Assembly: GCA_029207755.1 (NCBI GenBank)
Contig: JARCOQ010000003.1
Location: forward strand, 42,986,144 to 43,050,143
DNA from: Chamaea fasciata
Lineage: Eukaryota; Chordata; Aves; Passeriformes; Sylviidae
DNA: 64,000 nt
Direction of reading: 5' to 3'
Below, one piece after another: positions 12,261 to 25,639 of the stretch (within the stretch, counting starts at the first letter, position 1; each line of letters begins with the position of its first letter). Below the pieces are notes generated by a model. It worked only from the letters and a program-made list of their open reading frames with translations. It was not told the origin of the DNA and searched no databases. The position numbers were made by a program, and so were the translations under genes.

Positions 12261-14156
12261 GTAAGTTTTAAGTGATGAGAAGGATTAACAATATTGAGGA
12301 ATGTATTAGAGCAGTTACTGACCTCTTCATAACAGACTTGTTAGGGAAAGTTGTTCATGTGCTTGTGTGTATCCCTTGAAGTCATGACCAGCCTGGCAGA
12401 ACAGGGCTATGCCATGCCTTGTGTAAGGTACTTCAGGTCCTTCTCCACAGTTTGGAACTCCTGGCAAAGCTGATGCTGTGTGGGAGACCATTAACACGCA
12501 AAACACATGGTATTTTTCCATAGGTGAAACTGATGTGTAATCAGCAGTAGCTGTTCAGGACTTCTCAAGTTACATTCTTACAGCTCTCTAGCTAAGTTAT
12601 AAATGTATAGCTAAGGTATCATAATTACAAGTCTGGCTTTAAATGACACTTTAAAATGAAATACAATAATTGGCCGCTTCTGCTGCTCAGATCATTAAAC
12701 AACTTATGTTGGCAGCAAAAGAGCACTTTCATCCTTGGAGCACTCATGCATGTTATTTACAACCAATAAAACACTGAAATGTGATTGCAGAGTGTGATAC
12801 GTAACAGCCTTACATGCCACTTGCTTGGGATTGCTGCACTGTTCACCAAGGAAAATAGGCAAATCACAGTCCTTTAAGTTGGAAGAGGTGAGTTTTCTAA
12901 TTCAGCAAATCGTTTGCAAGTGTTTCAGTAGGTGTCTCTCTGCCAAACACTTGCCTCAGAGAGGAAGCTGACTAGAAGGGAACATGGACATAGAGTGCAG
13001 GGAGTTTTCCAGTGTTACACCAAGAAGAGAAAAGCTAAAGGGTTTTTGATACATGTCAAGATGACATGCAGGTCTCCATATGTGATTTATCTTTTCAATT
13101 ATATACATGAATCTATATTGCACACACAAATTATTTTAAAATGAAACCTTGCGCAGTGTCACGTGTTTTGTTTCCCAGAAGTGGATATGTCAGGCTTGTG
13201 CAAAGTCCTAAAGGAAATTAAAGCCCAGATATTGTATTGGTGCTGAGCATGTTCAATTTCCTTACTTCTCATAACACCTTTTTAAAATGGAAATCCTCTT
13301 TATTTCTCTCTCCACCTGTAAGAGGTAAACCAGGCAATCATCCTTCTCCCCTTTAGATTGTTTAACTGTAGGTAAATTTCTCACTTTCAGAAAAGGGGTT
13401 TTATGGCTTGGGAACAAAACAGCCCAAAAACTGGACAGGCAACTCTATGTAGGAAGCAGTTGGCCAGAAAAACTGTATCTCAGTCTAACACTTGGAGAGA
13501 GTGAATGACAGCTTGAGGATCATTTCCAAAACATTCTTAACAGCATTTTAGACTTGTTAGCTCTTAAAGGAGGTTTCTTGTTTCGGGAATGAATTCCAAT
13601 GCTGTGCTTTCTATAAACTGTTTTTACAATTGTTTGACTGCCTTTCTATGCTTTTTAAGAAGTATCAGTGCAATTTCTTTGTACTGAAAAAAGCACTGTT
13701 TCTTTTTTTACTCTTGCATCAGGGAATTTTAATGACTGTGAATGGTCCAATCCTAGTTTGTTATTAAGGCAAAATTCTGCATGGCATGGTTAAAAATCAA
13801 GGACAAAAGGTAATTTGATGACAGTGGATACTGTAATTTCTTTACCTCATTGTAAGATGCAGATACATTTAGTCAATGTGGCGCCACATATTTATGTAAA
13901 ATGCAGAGTTATATACAGAGGACACAGGGGAGATACAAGAATAAAAAGAAAACTATTTCTCTGAAGACCTGAAAGTAAATAAGAAAAAAAAGTATCTGAA
14001 AACACCAGAAATAGTCTTAGGGCATGAGGTGAATAAAAGCAGAAAAGCCAAGATACAGAGTGAGTTGCAGCTAGCTAGCAGAGAAGCAAATCAGGAGGAA
14101 AAGATTTTATAAATGCAGAAGAAGAAAGAGGAAGGAAGAGATAAAAACAGTGGGGG

Positions 14157-14161
<5 letters not shown>

Positions 14162-14194
<33 letters not shown>
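14162..14194. repeat. T33 mononucleotide run
   Basis: An uninterrupted run of 33 T on the + strand. The sequence before it (about 13920-14160) is unusually purine-rich (GAAGAAAG-type), so a purine-rich block meets a pyrimidine run. No retroposon body is recognisable. Confidence 0.95.
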
Positions 14195-14200
<6 letters not shown>

Positions 14201-15050
14201 AGGCGAAACCAGTGAATAGTGGATAATGGAGAAGGCTAATTTAGTTTTTATGTATTCTTGTGTTAGTAAATGAATGGCACCTCTTAAGGAAGGCATAGTT
14301 AAGAAGCAGGTCTTAACCTTCTAAATACTGGCTAAGATTTAAGCAGGATTTTTTATGTGCCTATTCCCTGGTCTTTCAGCCAACAATGTTAATGAACAGC
14401 CTGGGTATACTCAGTTGTTAGAAGAATGTTCAGTTGGGTAATATGCAGTTGTTTAAGGACAGTCTTGGAACAGCGTGACGTTCAGAAGGGATCATAGTGT
14501 GCACATGTAAATATGCAGTAATAATAAAGTTTAGTGGTCATAGTCAGAGGCTTTCATTTAGTCTGGAAACATCAGGCAGGGTTAAATGTCTGTTACCTCT
14601 ACTTCTTGTGTAGCAGTTAGATAATTCATTCAGACAGTTTCTTCAAGAACACTGCTAATGGATACTGAGAACAACTGTTTTTCTCTATACAGGTGTCGCA
14701 TCATTTTTGATTAAGGTAGCATTTTCCTTGAGGAAGCAGAAAGAGTTAAGTGACTTTGGAACAATGCTAAAGCAAAAAGGTGACTGTATCCCAAAAGTTA
14801 GATTAGATGAGCTAAAAAATAGAGTTATTAAGTGAAAATTAGCTTTCAGAGCTTATATGCGGTGATTTAATGATGTGATGACTTGGAAAGCATGATATGT
14901 ACCTCAGCCTTTAATGGCTATCTCAACAGCTTCAGACAACATTCATTTGTACTTGGACTGTACTTTCTAATACAAATACATTGATTTAAAATACTGATGT
15001 ATTTGCACCAAAAAATGTAAGAATATAGCAGATATTAATTTTGGAGGAAG

Positions 15051-15114
15051 ATACCATGGTAAATGCAACGTAAGCGTAAGTTCTATTAGTCTTATCAATG
15101 CAATGCCATGGTAT
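15051..15114 (+). other. Imperfect 64-nt hairpin in intron 8
   Basis: Outer arms ATACCATGG (15051-15059) and CCATGGTAT (15106-15114) are perfectly complementary. Further inward, TGCA (15064-15067) pairs with TGCA (15099-15102) and TAAG (15071-15074) with CTTA (15091-15094), separated by small internal loops. The size and shape are roughly like a short pre-miRNA, but pairing is patchy and no known miRNA is recognised. Function unknown. Confidence 0.4.
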
Positions 15115-17380
15115 TTAAGGCTGTATGATTAATGATACAGTAAAGACAAGCAACAGTACTATGTATATAAATGCCTCTCCTTCCTATTTCATCCTGGGAA
15201 GAAGTGTAAAATTAAATTTGGAAGAGAAAAAAGAAAGTTTGTGAGAATCTGGATTACTGACGGCCATAAAATAAATGTAATTAAATTCCAGTGAGTTTTC
15301 TTATGGGAAATAGAAAAGAAGGCCTTACTTACATGTTCAAGAGGTGTTTCTATCAACAGTTACAATTCAGAACCTTTATATCAACATCTCATTTACATCT
15401 GATTGGCCTGTTGGGACGAATAACTAATAGTTAATACTCCAGAGATACTAGTCCAGAATTTTCCTCCAGAGATAATTAGAGGGATCCTGTATTGTTCCAG
15501 TTATTAAGTCAGTAGCTTTAGGTAATTGTAGGTAACAAGTACTCCTGGTGTCATGAGATGTTACTGTAGGTATGCACATTTGTAAATTCTCATTGATGAA
15601 CTATTATAGTTTAGCATCTTGTAGGTCTTTTTTTAATTATAATAAAACACTTTAATGTCAGTGCTTAGAAAAATGCATGTGATTTTTCTAACAGCTGCTT
15701 CTTACAGTGGCTCTTAGCACGCTCATAAAATTTTGTAGTCAGTTGTAGGAAGAACAGGACAGTATGTGATACTCTGTTCTTCCTTTCAATATCATGTTAC
15801 TATTTAGCATGAAATTTTTCTAGCGAATAAATTTCAGATAAAATTTGAAGCTGGTAAGAAAATTTAAATAAGATGATGTTTAAGCAAGTGTGAACATAAC
15901 TGTAGAAATATTATTGAAACTTGTTTTCATACTTTGTGCTGTTTTACACAAGAGCAAGTACTAAGACATAGTGTGTTTCTCTTGTTTCCTTAGTGAGAAA
16001 ATAATTCGAGAATAGGAGGGAAGATGCAAACTAAAATTAATTTTTAGTCCTGTTTCATCTCTTTCCTATATTTAAATAAAAGAGGTTTATGGAGGTACAT
16101 TTTACAATGTTTTCATAGACTCTCTGAGAACTTTTTTTCCTCTTGAGAATGCATATTAGCATGGGACTAGATAGCCGGAAAGTGGCTTAATGGGAAGCTA
16201 AGCAGACATGAATGAAATACTGTGTTTAATATGTAGTTATTCATGAGATGGATGTCATTGACTTTCCTTTTGGTTTTGAAAGTACAAATTAGATCCAAAC
16301 ATAGAAGTTAGAGTGAGGTGACTTGTAGTTTGAAAATCTTAGAATTGTCTTTACCAGCAAGAGATCATGTGTCATGGCCTTATGAATATCATTACCTCTA
16401 TTTCATTAAGTACTGGCAGGTGGGAGCTGCTTGGAAGTGATGTGAGATGATTTCCAGCAGTACAATAAGGTTTTTTTTTTTCCTTATGTCAATGTAAAAG
16501 CATAGTTTTATAAATAACATGACATAAATACTAGATAGCATATTTCACAAAGCCTAGTGTTAGGGCTGTTGCCTCTTTGGCTACTCTGTGATGCTCATTT
16601 AGGGCAAGTTCTGCGTGGATCCAGCTGTAACAAAAAGAGCCCCCAGCTTTCCAGCTTTGGTGCTAAGTATTCCTGTTGGGAAATGAGTAGGTTAGGGAGG
16701 GGACAGGGCCATCAGGCTGGAAGATGCCAATGCAGGCAGAAGGACATTTTCACCCATCCACCTGTGATTTATGCTAATGTGGATGCCTTGTTTTCGTGCT
16801 CCTGCTGAAGTCTGTCATTTCAATCAGAAATATGAATGGACACGCAGTTCTTGTTATGATGTCAAGTTTTTCCCCAGAGGTGCTGCTCCTAATTTGTCTT
16901 TCACTGGAAGGAAGTGGTGTTCCTGGTTTCTTTATCTTTTCTGCTTCTGAAAACTGTTGTTCAGTAATGGCTGCAGAACTTGCCTAGTCTTAGAGGCAAA
17001 ACCAGCAATGCTCCTTTGTGCCTTCTCATGAAGGCTCAGTTTTTTGATGGAGTCCAATAGAGGGCTGCATCTTGTCAGATGACATAGCTGGTTCCACACT
17101 TTCCTATTCTTGATTCCAGCAGCAGCCTGCGTTGATGGATCAGAGGTGTATTGAAATTAATCCTACTTCATGGCTGCAGTGTCTGGTTCCAGCATTCAGT
17201 GCTGTGTACGGTCATGTCTTCCCACAACACTCACTTTATACTCCATGAAATAAAATTTGCCACCATGTATTGGTGCAAGCAGTGTACTTTCTGGCACGTC
17301 TCTTAACTAATTTGAAAAGTAATGCTAGTGAGTCCCCCAAACCAACTTTCAAATGGTCCCTCAGACTTCAGACAGGTCTG

Positions 17381-17968
17381 TGTTGTGGTTTGTCCCCAGC
17401 TAGCAGTAAAGTACTACCTGGACATTCTCTCTGCTCACAGTGGGGGAGGAGAATTGGAAAAAGTAAAACTTGTGAGTTGAGATAAGAACAGTATAATAAC
17501 TGAAGCAAAATAAAATATAATACTAATGATAAAAAATAACAGCAATAATAACGGTGATGAAAAGGTGAGTGAGAGAGGCATAAAGCCCAAGACAGGCAAA
17601 TGATGCACAGTATCAATAAAGTGATGCTTACCACCCACAGACCAGTGCCCAGCCCATTTCCAGGCAGTTATTGGTCCCTCCCAGCCAACTCTCCCCAGTT
17701 TATTTGCTGAATATGGTGTTCTGTGGTATGGAATATCCCTTTGTCCAGTTTGGATCAGCTGTCCTGGCTGTGCTCCCTCCCAGCTTCTGGTGTACTTGCT
17801 TGGAGAGCATGGGCAACTGAGGTGTCTTTGATTTTAGGCTAAGAACTGCTCAGCAACAACTGAAAACATCAATGCGTTACCAACATTATTCTCTGCCTGA
17901 ATCCAAAACATAGCACTGTACCATCCACTAAGAAGTAAATTAACTCTATCTTACCCAAACCCAGGAAA
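17381..17968 (+). mobile_element. Solo LTR of an avian endogenous retrovirus
   Basis: About 588 bp starting TGTTGTGGTTTGTCCCCAGC and ending near ACCCAGGAAA. Internal landmarks match an LTR family I know from bird genomes: the early AAAGTAAAACTTGTGAGTTG block with GAGATAA, the CACCCACAGACC block, GGTATGGAATATCCCTTTG, CAGTTTGGATCAGCTGTCCT, and the terminal block with CCAAAACATAGCACTGTACC. A polyadenylation-type AATAAA sits at 17615-17620, and the region equivalent to the LTR TATA box (about 17698-17706) has decayed. No gag, pol or env sequence adjoins it on either side, so it is a solo LTR left by recombination. I see no convincing target-site duplication, consistent with age. It lies in the same orientation as DISC1 in intron 8. 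The family assignment is from memory of similar repeats. Confidence 0.88.
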
Positions 17969-20430
17969 TTTTGCTGTTTGTCTTTTTAATCTCATTTTGA
18001 AGTCAGTTTGCTGGATGTTACTGGCTTTCAGTGAACTTCAAGGGTAATTCATTGTAGCTGAAGTTCCAGCATGATATGTGACCAGACAGCAGAAAATCTT
18101 TTCTTCTGCTGGAGAAGTCAGTCATGAAACAACTTACTCTCTTTCACTTCTCTTACCTAAGCAGATATCCCTGGAGCGGGAGAGAAGGTCAGTTTATCTC
18201 CTTGCCAGCTCCTTTTCTGTGGCTTTGTGCTCAAAGGGGACATATTAGAAGGGAGAGCTGTGAAAGGAATGTGCTATCACCCTGTTGGAAGGCTGTGCTG
18301 TGGTCTGGAGGGCATGAGAGAAAACATTTGTGGAAGGGGACAGTGATGTCTCTCTCTCCATTGTTACTACTGATTTGAAATGGTATTACTTTGGGGTTTA
18401 TTTATTTGTGTTCCCCACCACTCTGCTTTTATTTTTTTCTTATTCCTGAATTGTTCTGTAGTAGCTGATTCAGTCCAGGTACAAGAGGTTCTCTGTGACT
18501 GAGAATTGCTCCTCCAAATGTATGTCTGTGGGGTCTCTCACCTTCTTCTAGCTGGCAATTACCTTTCAGGATCACATCAGTCATGTAGTTGTGTTATGCT
18601 TCATAAAAGCATTGACATGTGTTATTGCTTAAAAACAATAATTGCAATTCAAATGTGCTGGATTTCTGTAAAATGTTTCTGGAGATGGTAGACTGTCCCT
18701 CATTTGCAGTTTATTTTTTCAGAGGTGCAAACACACTGGCAGTCCTTCCAGAATCTTACATTTCTGTCATGTCTTTAGCTTTTTCCTTTTCCTTTGTGAG
18801 TAGGTGAATGATATTTATTTTCTTCAATTTCTTTTGTGGTATTGAAATCACTTTGTGTCCTCATTAATCACTGGATGGAATATTTTCAGCCTTATTTTCC
18901 AGTACCATTGATAAATACTATGGTGGCAAATGCCCTAAGCTAAAATGTAAATTTTCAGTTTCTTATGAATTATTAAAGGTAGTGCTGTAAGTATATGAAG
19001 AATTACTTTATAGATAATGATGAGGACTGACCAGTCTATTCTTTGTTACATTTAAGCTAGTGTCCAATAGATATGCTTTATTATTAATGAAAAAAAATTA
19101 CTCCTTTGTTTGTACTACAATGAACTTACTTTCAGTGGGGCTGAGACTTCTCTCTCTGCTTCAAGTATAAATAATGGTAGCTATGAATGAATGTAACTTC
19201 TGCCATAAATTTGAGAAAAAAGTGTGAATAAAAAATTTGTGGACCCTTAACTTTGTCTTGTATTTTGAAAGGGGAAATATTTAATAAAGTTTAATTAGTA
19301 ACATATTTCTTGTTTTTTTGGTAAAATTGGACAGATTTCAAACTGTATTTTTAATCAATTTGTTGCTGGCAAATGGTATCAAAATAATGATATTTTACTT
19401 CAAGACTACCAAATGGGCAACAATCAGCTCAATATAGTAAAATCTGACACCACGGTGTTATAATGGGCATGAGTTTGTGGCATGTAACTGTATCTATAGA
19501 AAATATATTTGATGTGCAGAGGACCATTTAGCTGTAGCCATACAAGTAGAATTTTAAGAATAGAGGAAATAAGGGAACTACACTAATGTTTACACTAAGT
19601 AAAAGCAATTATATAGCTACTTTCTGCCTCGAGTTTTTTTTTATTTTGACTGTTTTTCCTGTGTGGGTGGTTGTGCTTGATTTGGCTGGTATTTTTGGCA
19701 TTCACATCGAGCTGCTGGAGCTTACCTGATGTCACTTTCTGTAGAGGATGAAGGATGCATGGGAGGAGAGAGCCCCAGAGGGCAAGATTAAGGAGGAAGA
19801 TTTAACTTTTTTTGTTGCTGTCTTTCGAGATAACGGTAATGTTCAGTCCCGCGAAGTGTACATACTCAGTTCCTTATGGCAGTGCACTGCGAACACATTA
19901 CCTGTTCAGAGCCCTGGGTACTGCAAGTTTGCTGCCCCCGTTTGCACCCACTGTTTTTATATGAACATGGGTGCAGTGACTAAAACTGCACGTCTCTAGG
20001 AAGCATCACTGTGAGACAGGAGGAAAGATGGGAAAAGTGGCATCTTGCTCTTCAGTCCCCCTCACAGAATCTCTGTCTCATGCCCTGGTTTAGACCAGAA
20101 TCTCAGCCTTGGTCTTAGGGTATTAATTCCTTAGCTTTGGTTTCTCTGTGCAGACTTTATGAGCAAACAATCCTATTGGTTCCATTATTTTTGAGTTTCC
20201 TTGGAAGAGTTAGACTGACTTAACTAATATCAGCCGACTAGAACCCTCTCACTGGTTTGGCTGTGTAAAACATAGCTCTGAGTGGTTGACAAAGTTATTG
20301 TGTTCACTTAGGCAAATTAATTATTATATTATCAAAAAGAGGAATTTTAACATTTTGAGAACATTAGCAAAATAAAATATCTTGACATATGTCTTCAGAA
20401 TATTTGTATGGCATCCAGCGTGACATTGTC

Positions 20431-20512
20431 TCAACAAAAACAAAAAACCCCACAAAAACAAACAAACCCCAAAAACCACAACAACAACAACAACAACAAA
20501 AAAACAACAACC
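20431..20512. repeat. CAA-rich simple repeat
   Basis: An A/C-only tract of about 80 bases with mixed CAAAAAC, AAACAAACCCC and a core of consecutive CAA units near 20476-20500. A simple-sequence repeat; no adjacent retroposon body is recognisable. Confidence 0.85.
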
Positions 20513-23115
20513 CAGGAGGGCATGTTTTTCAGTGCTGGCAGCTATGGATTATATATTAAGTTTTTATTAACTGAGGATTTAGCTCAGAGCTCACTGGTAA
20601 TGGTACTTGTGATGTCTGAGTTTTTATTTGTCTTCTGAATTTTCTCTGGAGACTTTCAGACATTTTTGCTGCCATGGGAAGCTGCATCAGGTAGGGTGTC
20701 TTTTGGTTTTGGGTCTGTATCTGCTGCCATTTCCTTAGAGCCTCAGTTTTGATATAAACTTCTCCTCTGGGAATTCACATCCATTCAGTATATATAAAAC
20801 TTTTATAGGCAATATCATACCTTTTTCCCTGCTGTCCTTTGAAATGTAACAGCAGGCTCCAGATTCTAATGAAGATTTTCTCACCTTCATGTTTTATTAC
20901 GCCTCCTGTGCTTTGATGCTTGGGATGAGTTCAGGTGAATAAAGGTGGAGTCAAGTCTTGTTCCCTTAAAAGCATCTGAATAGTTGCCATTTTTCCACTG
21001 ATTTTGCCTTGCTTATTTTGTTGCTTTGTTTTGCCCATTTGTAAACACGGCAAATCAAAGTAATAAAATTTGTGCTGTTGTTCCCCAGGAAAGCATTAGT
21101 AAGCCATAAGCTCCTACTATTTGTAAGATCCTACATGTGCTATTTGTAAAGCATGTTTATAGTTATTTAATTGTAATTGTAAGACAGAAGTGCCGAAGAG
21201 GGTTTTAACTGGGAATTAGAAGTGAAGGACTTTTGATCTGCTAAAAACACCGAAGAAAGCGTCAACTTTAAATGAAGAGGTTGAATGAAGCTACCATAGC
21301 CTTGGGACTAAAAAAACACCAAAAACCCAAATGCAAAGCAGGGCTACCACACTTAGCAATATTCAGTCTTTAAACTTGACTGACTTGATACAGTATTTTC
21401 CAAAATTTGGTATGTGCACCCTCCCTTTGGCACACCTGCCCTCATACAGCCGCTTGAGTTTGCAGCAGCATCTGCTTCGGGAGAATGGCTGTAGGTGTTT
21501 GGTGAAAGTGCTCCTGTTCACTCTGGCATTCTGGAGGAATGGAGCCTCTCCTGGCAGCTGCTGCTGGTGGTTTGCCATCTTCTGACCAGTGTAAACACTT
21601 GCATCCTGTTCTTGCTTTCTTGTCTTGAAGAAACTGAACAGCAGCCAAAGCGTTCCCTTTTAAGACTTTGTGACCAGCGCTTTGAAGACTCCAGGCCAAA
21701 AAGATGTAATGCCATAATTTAGGATATTCTTATGTGGATTTGATTGTTTGGATTCTGTGTTAATATTTGAAAATAAACTTTTCAATTGATCTGTTGTGTC
21801 TAAGCAACAGTGTATTATATTGCTGAAACAAAACCAAAAAGAAGCTCTCACGTCTGAATAGTGCTGGTGATATTATAAAATGATTTCTGGAGTCTAAAGT
21901 CATTGCACATACTTCAGAAGCTAATGAGACATTTGTGTGACTGGTTTTGTTTTATGTTAATATTTGCTTCAAGGTTAAATCTTCTAAGTGCCTTTACTTA
22001 CTAAATACCTTTACTTATTAGATCATATCACCAAATTTTTGCTAATTTAGGATGATATCAGAGCTTAAGTCTTATGCCAAAGATCTTCTTTCTTTTATTG
22101 GGCAATTCTATATGGAATTATTTTTATCACGAATTCTTTAGATTAAAGTGTGGTGGTGGGGTTTAGGTTTTCTTCTGTGTATTTTTGTTTAGTTTTCCTT
22201 CTCCCCCAGCCAAGTATCTCAGTCATTAAAATGATTCTGGTGCAGTTATGTAAATGTAGCATTGTTACTCTACAGTTATTTAAAAGTAATTTAATGGCTG
22301 AGTATTGTCACTGTAATTTTCTATTTATTACAAAAGCCTTTTCAAAGTAAGGAAACATTCCTCTCCAGCAGGTTATAAAAATGCTTTCCAGAATGGTTAA
22401 GTGGATAAATGTTACTAGGCTACACTCTAAACCACTTGGGAGTTGAACTTTTGCTCTGGATCCCTGTCCAAAGGAACCAGACATTTTTAGAAACTCCAGA
22501 ACAGTGTGAGCTTGCCTTCTGCCTGTTTGTGATGTTTCAGGGAGAGCCAGAAGTGAAGGCTGTGACTTCTGAATGTGTTCTCTGAGAAGAACATCTCCCC
22601 ATGGTCTCTGCTTGAGGTGCAGGCCATTTAAGAAATGCCGTGTCCTTCATAAACAACCTACAAAAAGCAGCACAGGACTGCTTTGTTCAGGAAGGAAATA
22701 TCAGGGTCCAGCAGGTTTATGGCCTCTATTTCAAATGTACTGTGCTTTGAGGGGTCCTCCAAAGGAAGAAAATGGTCTGATAGATCACACTGCAACGATC
22801 AGTGAATTACAGTGTGACATTATTTGAAGTGCGAACCCTTAGGAACAGGTTTCCTGAAAAAATGTAATTTGTATCAATAATTAAAGAAAATACCATTTCT
22901 GTGTGTGTAAGGTTAAATCAGCTACAATTGTTATTCTTGTAATATTAATGAAATGGATGCCTGCAAAGCAGTTTTTCTTTTTTTCCCCTTTTCAGTTGCT
23001 GTTGGGAAGTATGATTGCCTAATTTCTCAGGATTGCTATGTAAGCTACTGATGTTGCAAGTGTCTGCCTCATTGTCTTTTTCCTCTTTCTTCCACTGCCC
23101 CCACAAAACGTGCAG

Positions 23116-23304
23116 GAAGTAATTTCAGCATTGCAAAGGATCTTGCAGAAGAAATAAGGTCATTGACATCTGAGAAGGAGGGACTGGAAGGACTTCTCAA
23201 TGAACTGTTGGTTCTGAGCACCAGAAATACGCGAAAATTAGAGAGAATCAGAGATGATTACACTAGACTGAAACAAGAACTTGAACAAGGGGAGACTGCC
23301 TTTG
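23116..23304 (+). CDS. DISC1: DISC1 coding exon (exon 9 equivalent), internal
   Basis: A 189-nt exon after a strong acceptor (pyrimidine tract then GTGCAG) and before donor GTGAGT at 23305-23310. It starts with the last two bases of a Gly codon split with the previous exon, runs 62 codons with no stop, and ends with one base (G) of the next codon. Diagnostic blocks shared with human DISC1 are AKDL.EEIRSLTSE, EGLEGLL, LLVLS.RN and KL, followed by DY.RL and ETA near the end. By human numbering it is about residues 598-660. The Leu codon CTT at 23142-23144 (in AKDL) corresponds to human Leu607, the site of the common L607F variant. The sequence is leucine-rich coiled coil, part of the self-association and partner-binding half of DISC1. 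No frameshift or stop; the orthologous gene appears intact here. Confidence 0.96.
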
Positions 23305-25639
23305 GTGAGTAGTTTACAGATTGTTACAGCTTTTTGCTCAGACCTGATTTCCTGGAGGTGTGCTGGGTTTGATGAATCATTCTGCATTTCACAAAACATA
23401 CTGGTTGCTCTGAAGCAAGTCTGGCAATGACCTAGAGAAGCAGTATGTTCAATATCCTCTCAGCTGTTTCCCCTGGAGCTGGGGGAGGCCATAGGAACAA
23501 GGGATACACCAGCAATACACCACTTTTTGGAATCTGTCTTAGCCCAGTTCTCAAAACCTTTCATTTCTAAGTCCATTTATATCCCAGTGATGTTGGCACT
23601 GTGCTTGTGCTCACATACAGAGGAAGATGTAGTCTTTATGCAGAAAGCAGTAGATGTGTCTGGCTGTGACAATAGGAACCTGTTTAGTATATAAAACTAA
23701 ATGTTTAGTATATCCATATATAACACGTTGGTTTGTGGGTCTAAACGTATGAGGTGCCAGAGATTTCTGATTCTGAAAGCAAGAGTTCTCGTAATAAATT
23801 TGTGTTTGAGGGGGAGTTTAAACAACTTGCCAAGTGCTGCTCTCACACAACTGTGAGCAGTGTGCTTGGGCTGTAGTGTCATGTTGGAATTGGAGAAGTT
23901 GTCTGCGATTACTGGGAAAGCTACTGACAAATTATCAAACAGCAGAGTCATTCCTAAACTTGACTTACTCTCTTGCCTGCTGTACTCACTCCTGAAGTTG
24001 AAGCAGATAAAATGGCCTTGAAGCTTGCTTAAATGAAAAGGCTCAGAATATTTGATTGACTACAAATGTGCAGTTACTATAATTATCTCTAAACTAAATA
24101 CAATCCTGAAAGCTACTTTAAAGCTTTAGGATTTTGAAATGTCTTTCCTTTTTTATGATGTTAAATACTGTAGGTTGAGTGAAGAGAGGAAGGTGCCTCT
24201 GTTTTAGAAGTGTATGAAGTTTCTTCATAGGCTAGAGGATAAGCAGAGCTGTCTTAGAAACAAAAAGATTTGTAGGCAGCTGGATACATCTAAGACAATG
24301 TTTTTAAAATGCACAGAATAATGTGTGTACATGCACAGTTCTAGATAAGAACTTGCTTTTTTATAATCTAGATAAAGTTTCAAAAAATGATTCCTCAAAT
24401 TTAGTACATTGTGATACAAACCCAGAAGTGCACATCAGGCAATTTCCTTGGATTTTCAATAGAGTTGAAAAGGATTCTGACCTTCTAATCAGCCCATTTT
24501 GTTTCTCTTTTATTTTAGGGCAATTAAACTTTCTATAATACACATGTAGATTCCCATTTGTGTTTTAATTTAGCAGGGTTTTAAATCAAGCTTGTAAAAG
24601 ACACTTGCTGAAGCAACAGAAATCGTATGAGTTCATAGACTCTTTTTTTCCTTTTTACCTTTTGCGTTTATACAGCTAAAAGGAGATACCTTCTTTACCT
24701 GGCCTCTACTGTCCCACCATTTGTGACAATAAATTTCAAAATACTGGTTTTTACTCTGTAGATTTTCTTGTAATTTACTGTGATTCTGTAGACAAAAGGA
24801 GAAATTTATCCTTGTGTTAAAATAAAATGATGTCAAGCAGATACTATGCGGACATACATAAATTGGAACCTGACATCTTTCCTTTTTGTCATCCATGCCC
24901 CCTTTACATGTGATCTACCCTATTTCCTCCATTAAAAAATAGAAATATTTGACAACACTGGCATGGGTTTGATACCAACACATTTAACTGAATGTAAGCC
25001 TTCAGATACATTCTGGAAAACAGTATGCAGATGGTGTCTTGAGGAAAAGAGGCCACCTTTATGGAACAGTGTTATTTTGCACAGCACTTTTATGTTTAGA
25101 GAATAAAGCATAAAGAATTGGAATACAATTTTGTTGCCATTTGTTTTTGCTGTTGTTTGAAAGAACTGGAGATAATTGTGTTTGCTTTGTCTGCACTATG
25201 AAAGGTGTGATTTGAGTTGGGCTAGCTGACCTGACTGACTTCACGGCCTTAAGCCTGGTGTTTCATTTATGCCAATAAAATCTGTGTTGCTGCAGAGAAA
25301 GGCAGTTTTGCCTTTTTTTTTTCCTGTGTTCCTACCCAACCTGTACACTAGGTTAGGTTTAGGTCCCAAACATGTCTATGTCTATGTCATCTGGCACTTG
25401 AATTGTTGTTTTGTGCCTGTGCTTCTTGAAAACTTTGATTTTTAAATTTTTTTTTACTGGACATAATACTGTTTTGTATGGAAAATATTAGAGAAAAAAA
25501 TTTAAATGCTAAAATGTATGTGTGTGTTTGTCTTTATCTTGTGTATAAATTGGTCACCTATTTTTTACTTCATTAATAATTGTTGATTTCTCACAGTAAT
25601 GCAGATATAAGGAAGCAGACGTCAAGGGAAGAGACTTAA

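Larger units (their letters stand above)
12261..23115 (+). other. DISC1: DISC1 intron 8 equivalent
   Basis: A 10,855-bp intron from GTAAGT at 12261 to an acceptor ending GTGCAG at 23110-23115, preceded by a strong pyrimidine tract (about 23078-23102). It is the orthologous position of the human intron broken by the t(1;11) translocation. It holds a 33-base T run, an imperfect hairpin, a solo LTR and a CAA-rich repeat. The stretches around 16.5-17.0 kb, 19.7-20.0 kb and 21.4-21.7 kb are less AT-rich and carry overlapping chance ORFs without recognisable motifs. Confidence 0.88.
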
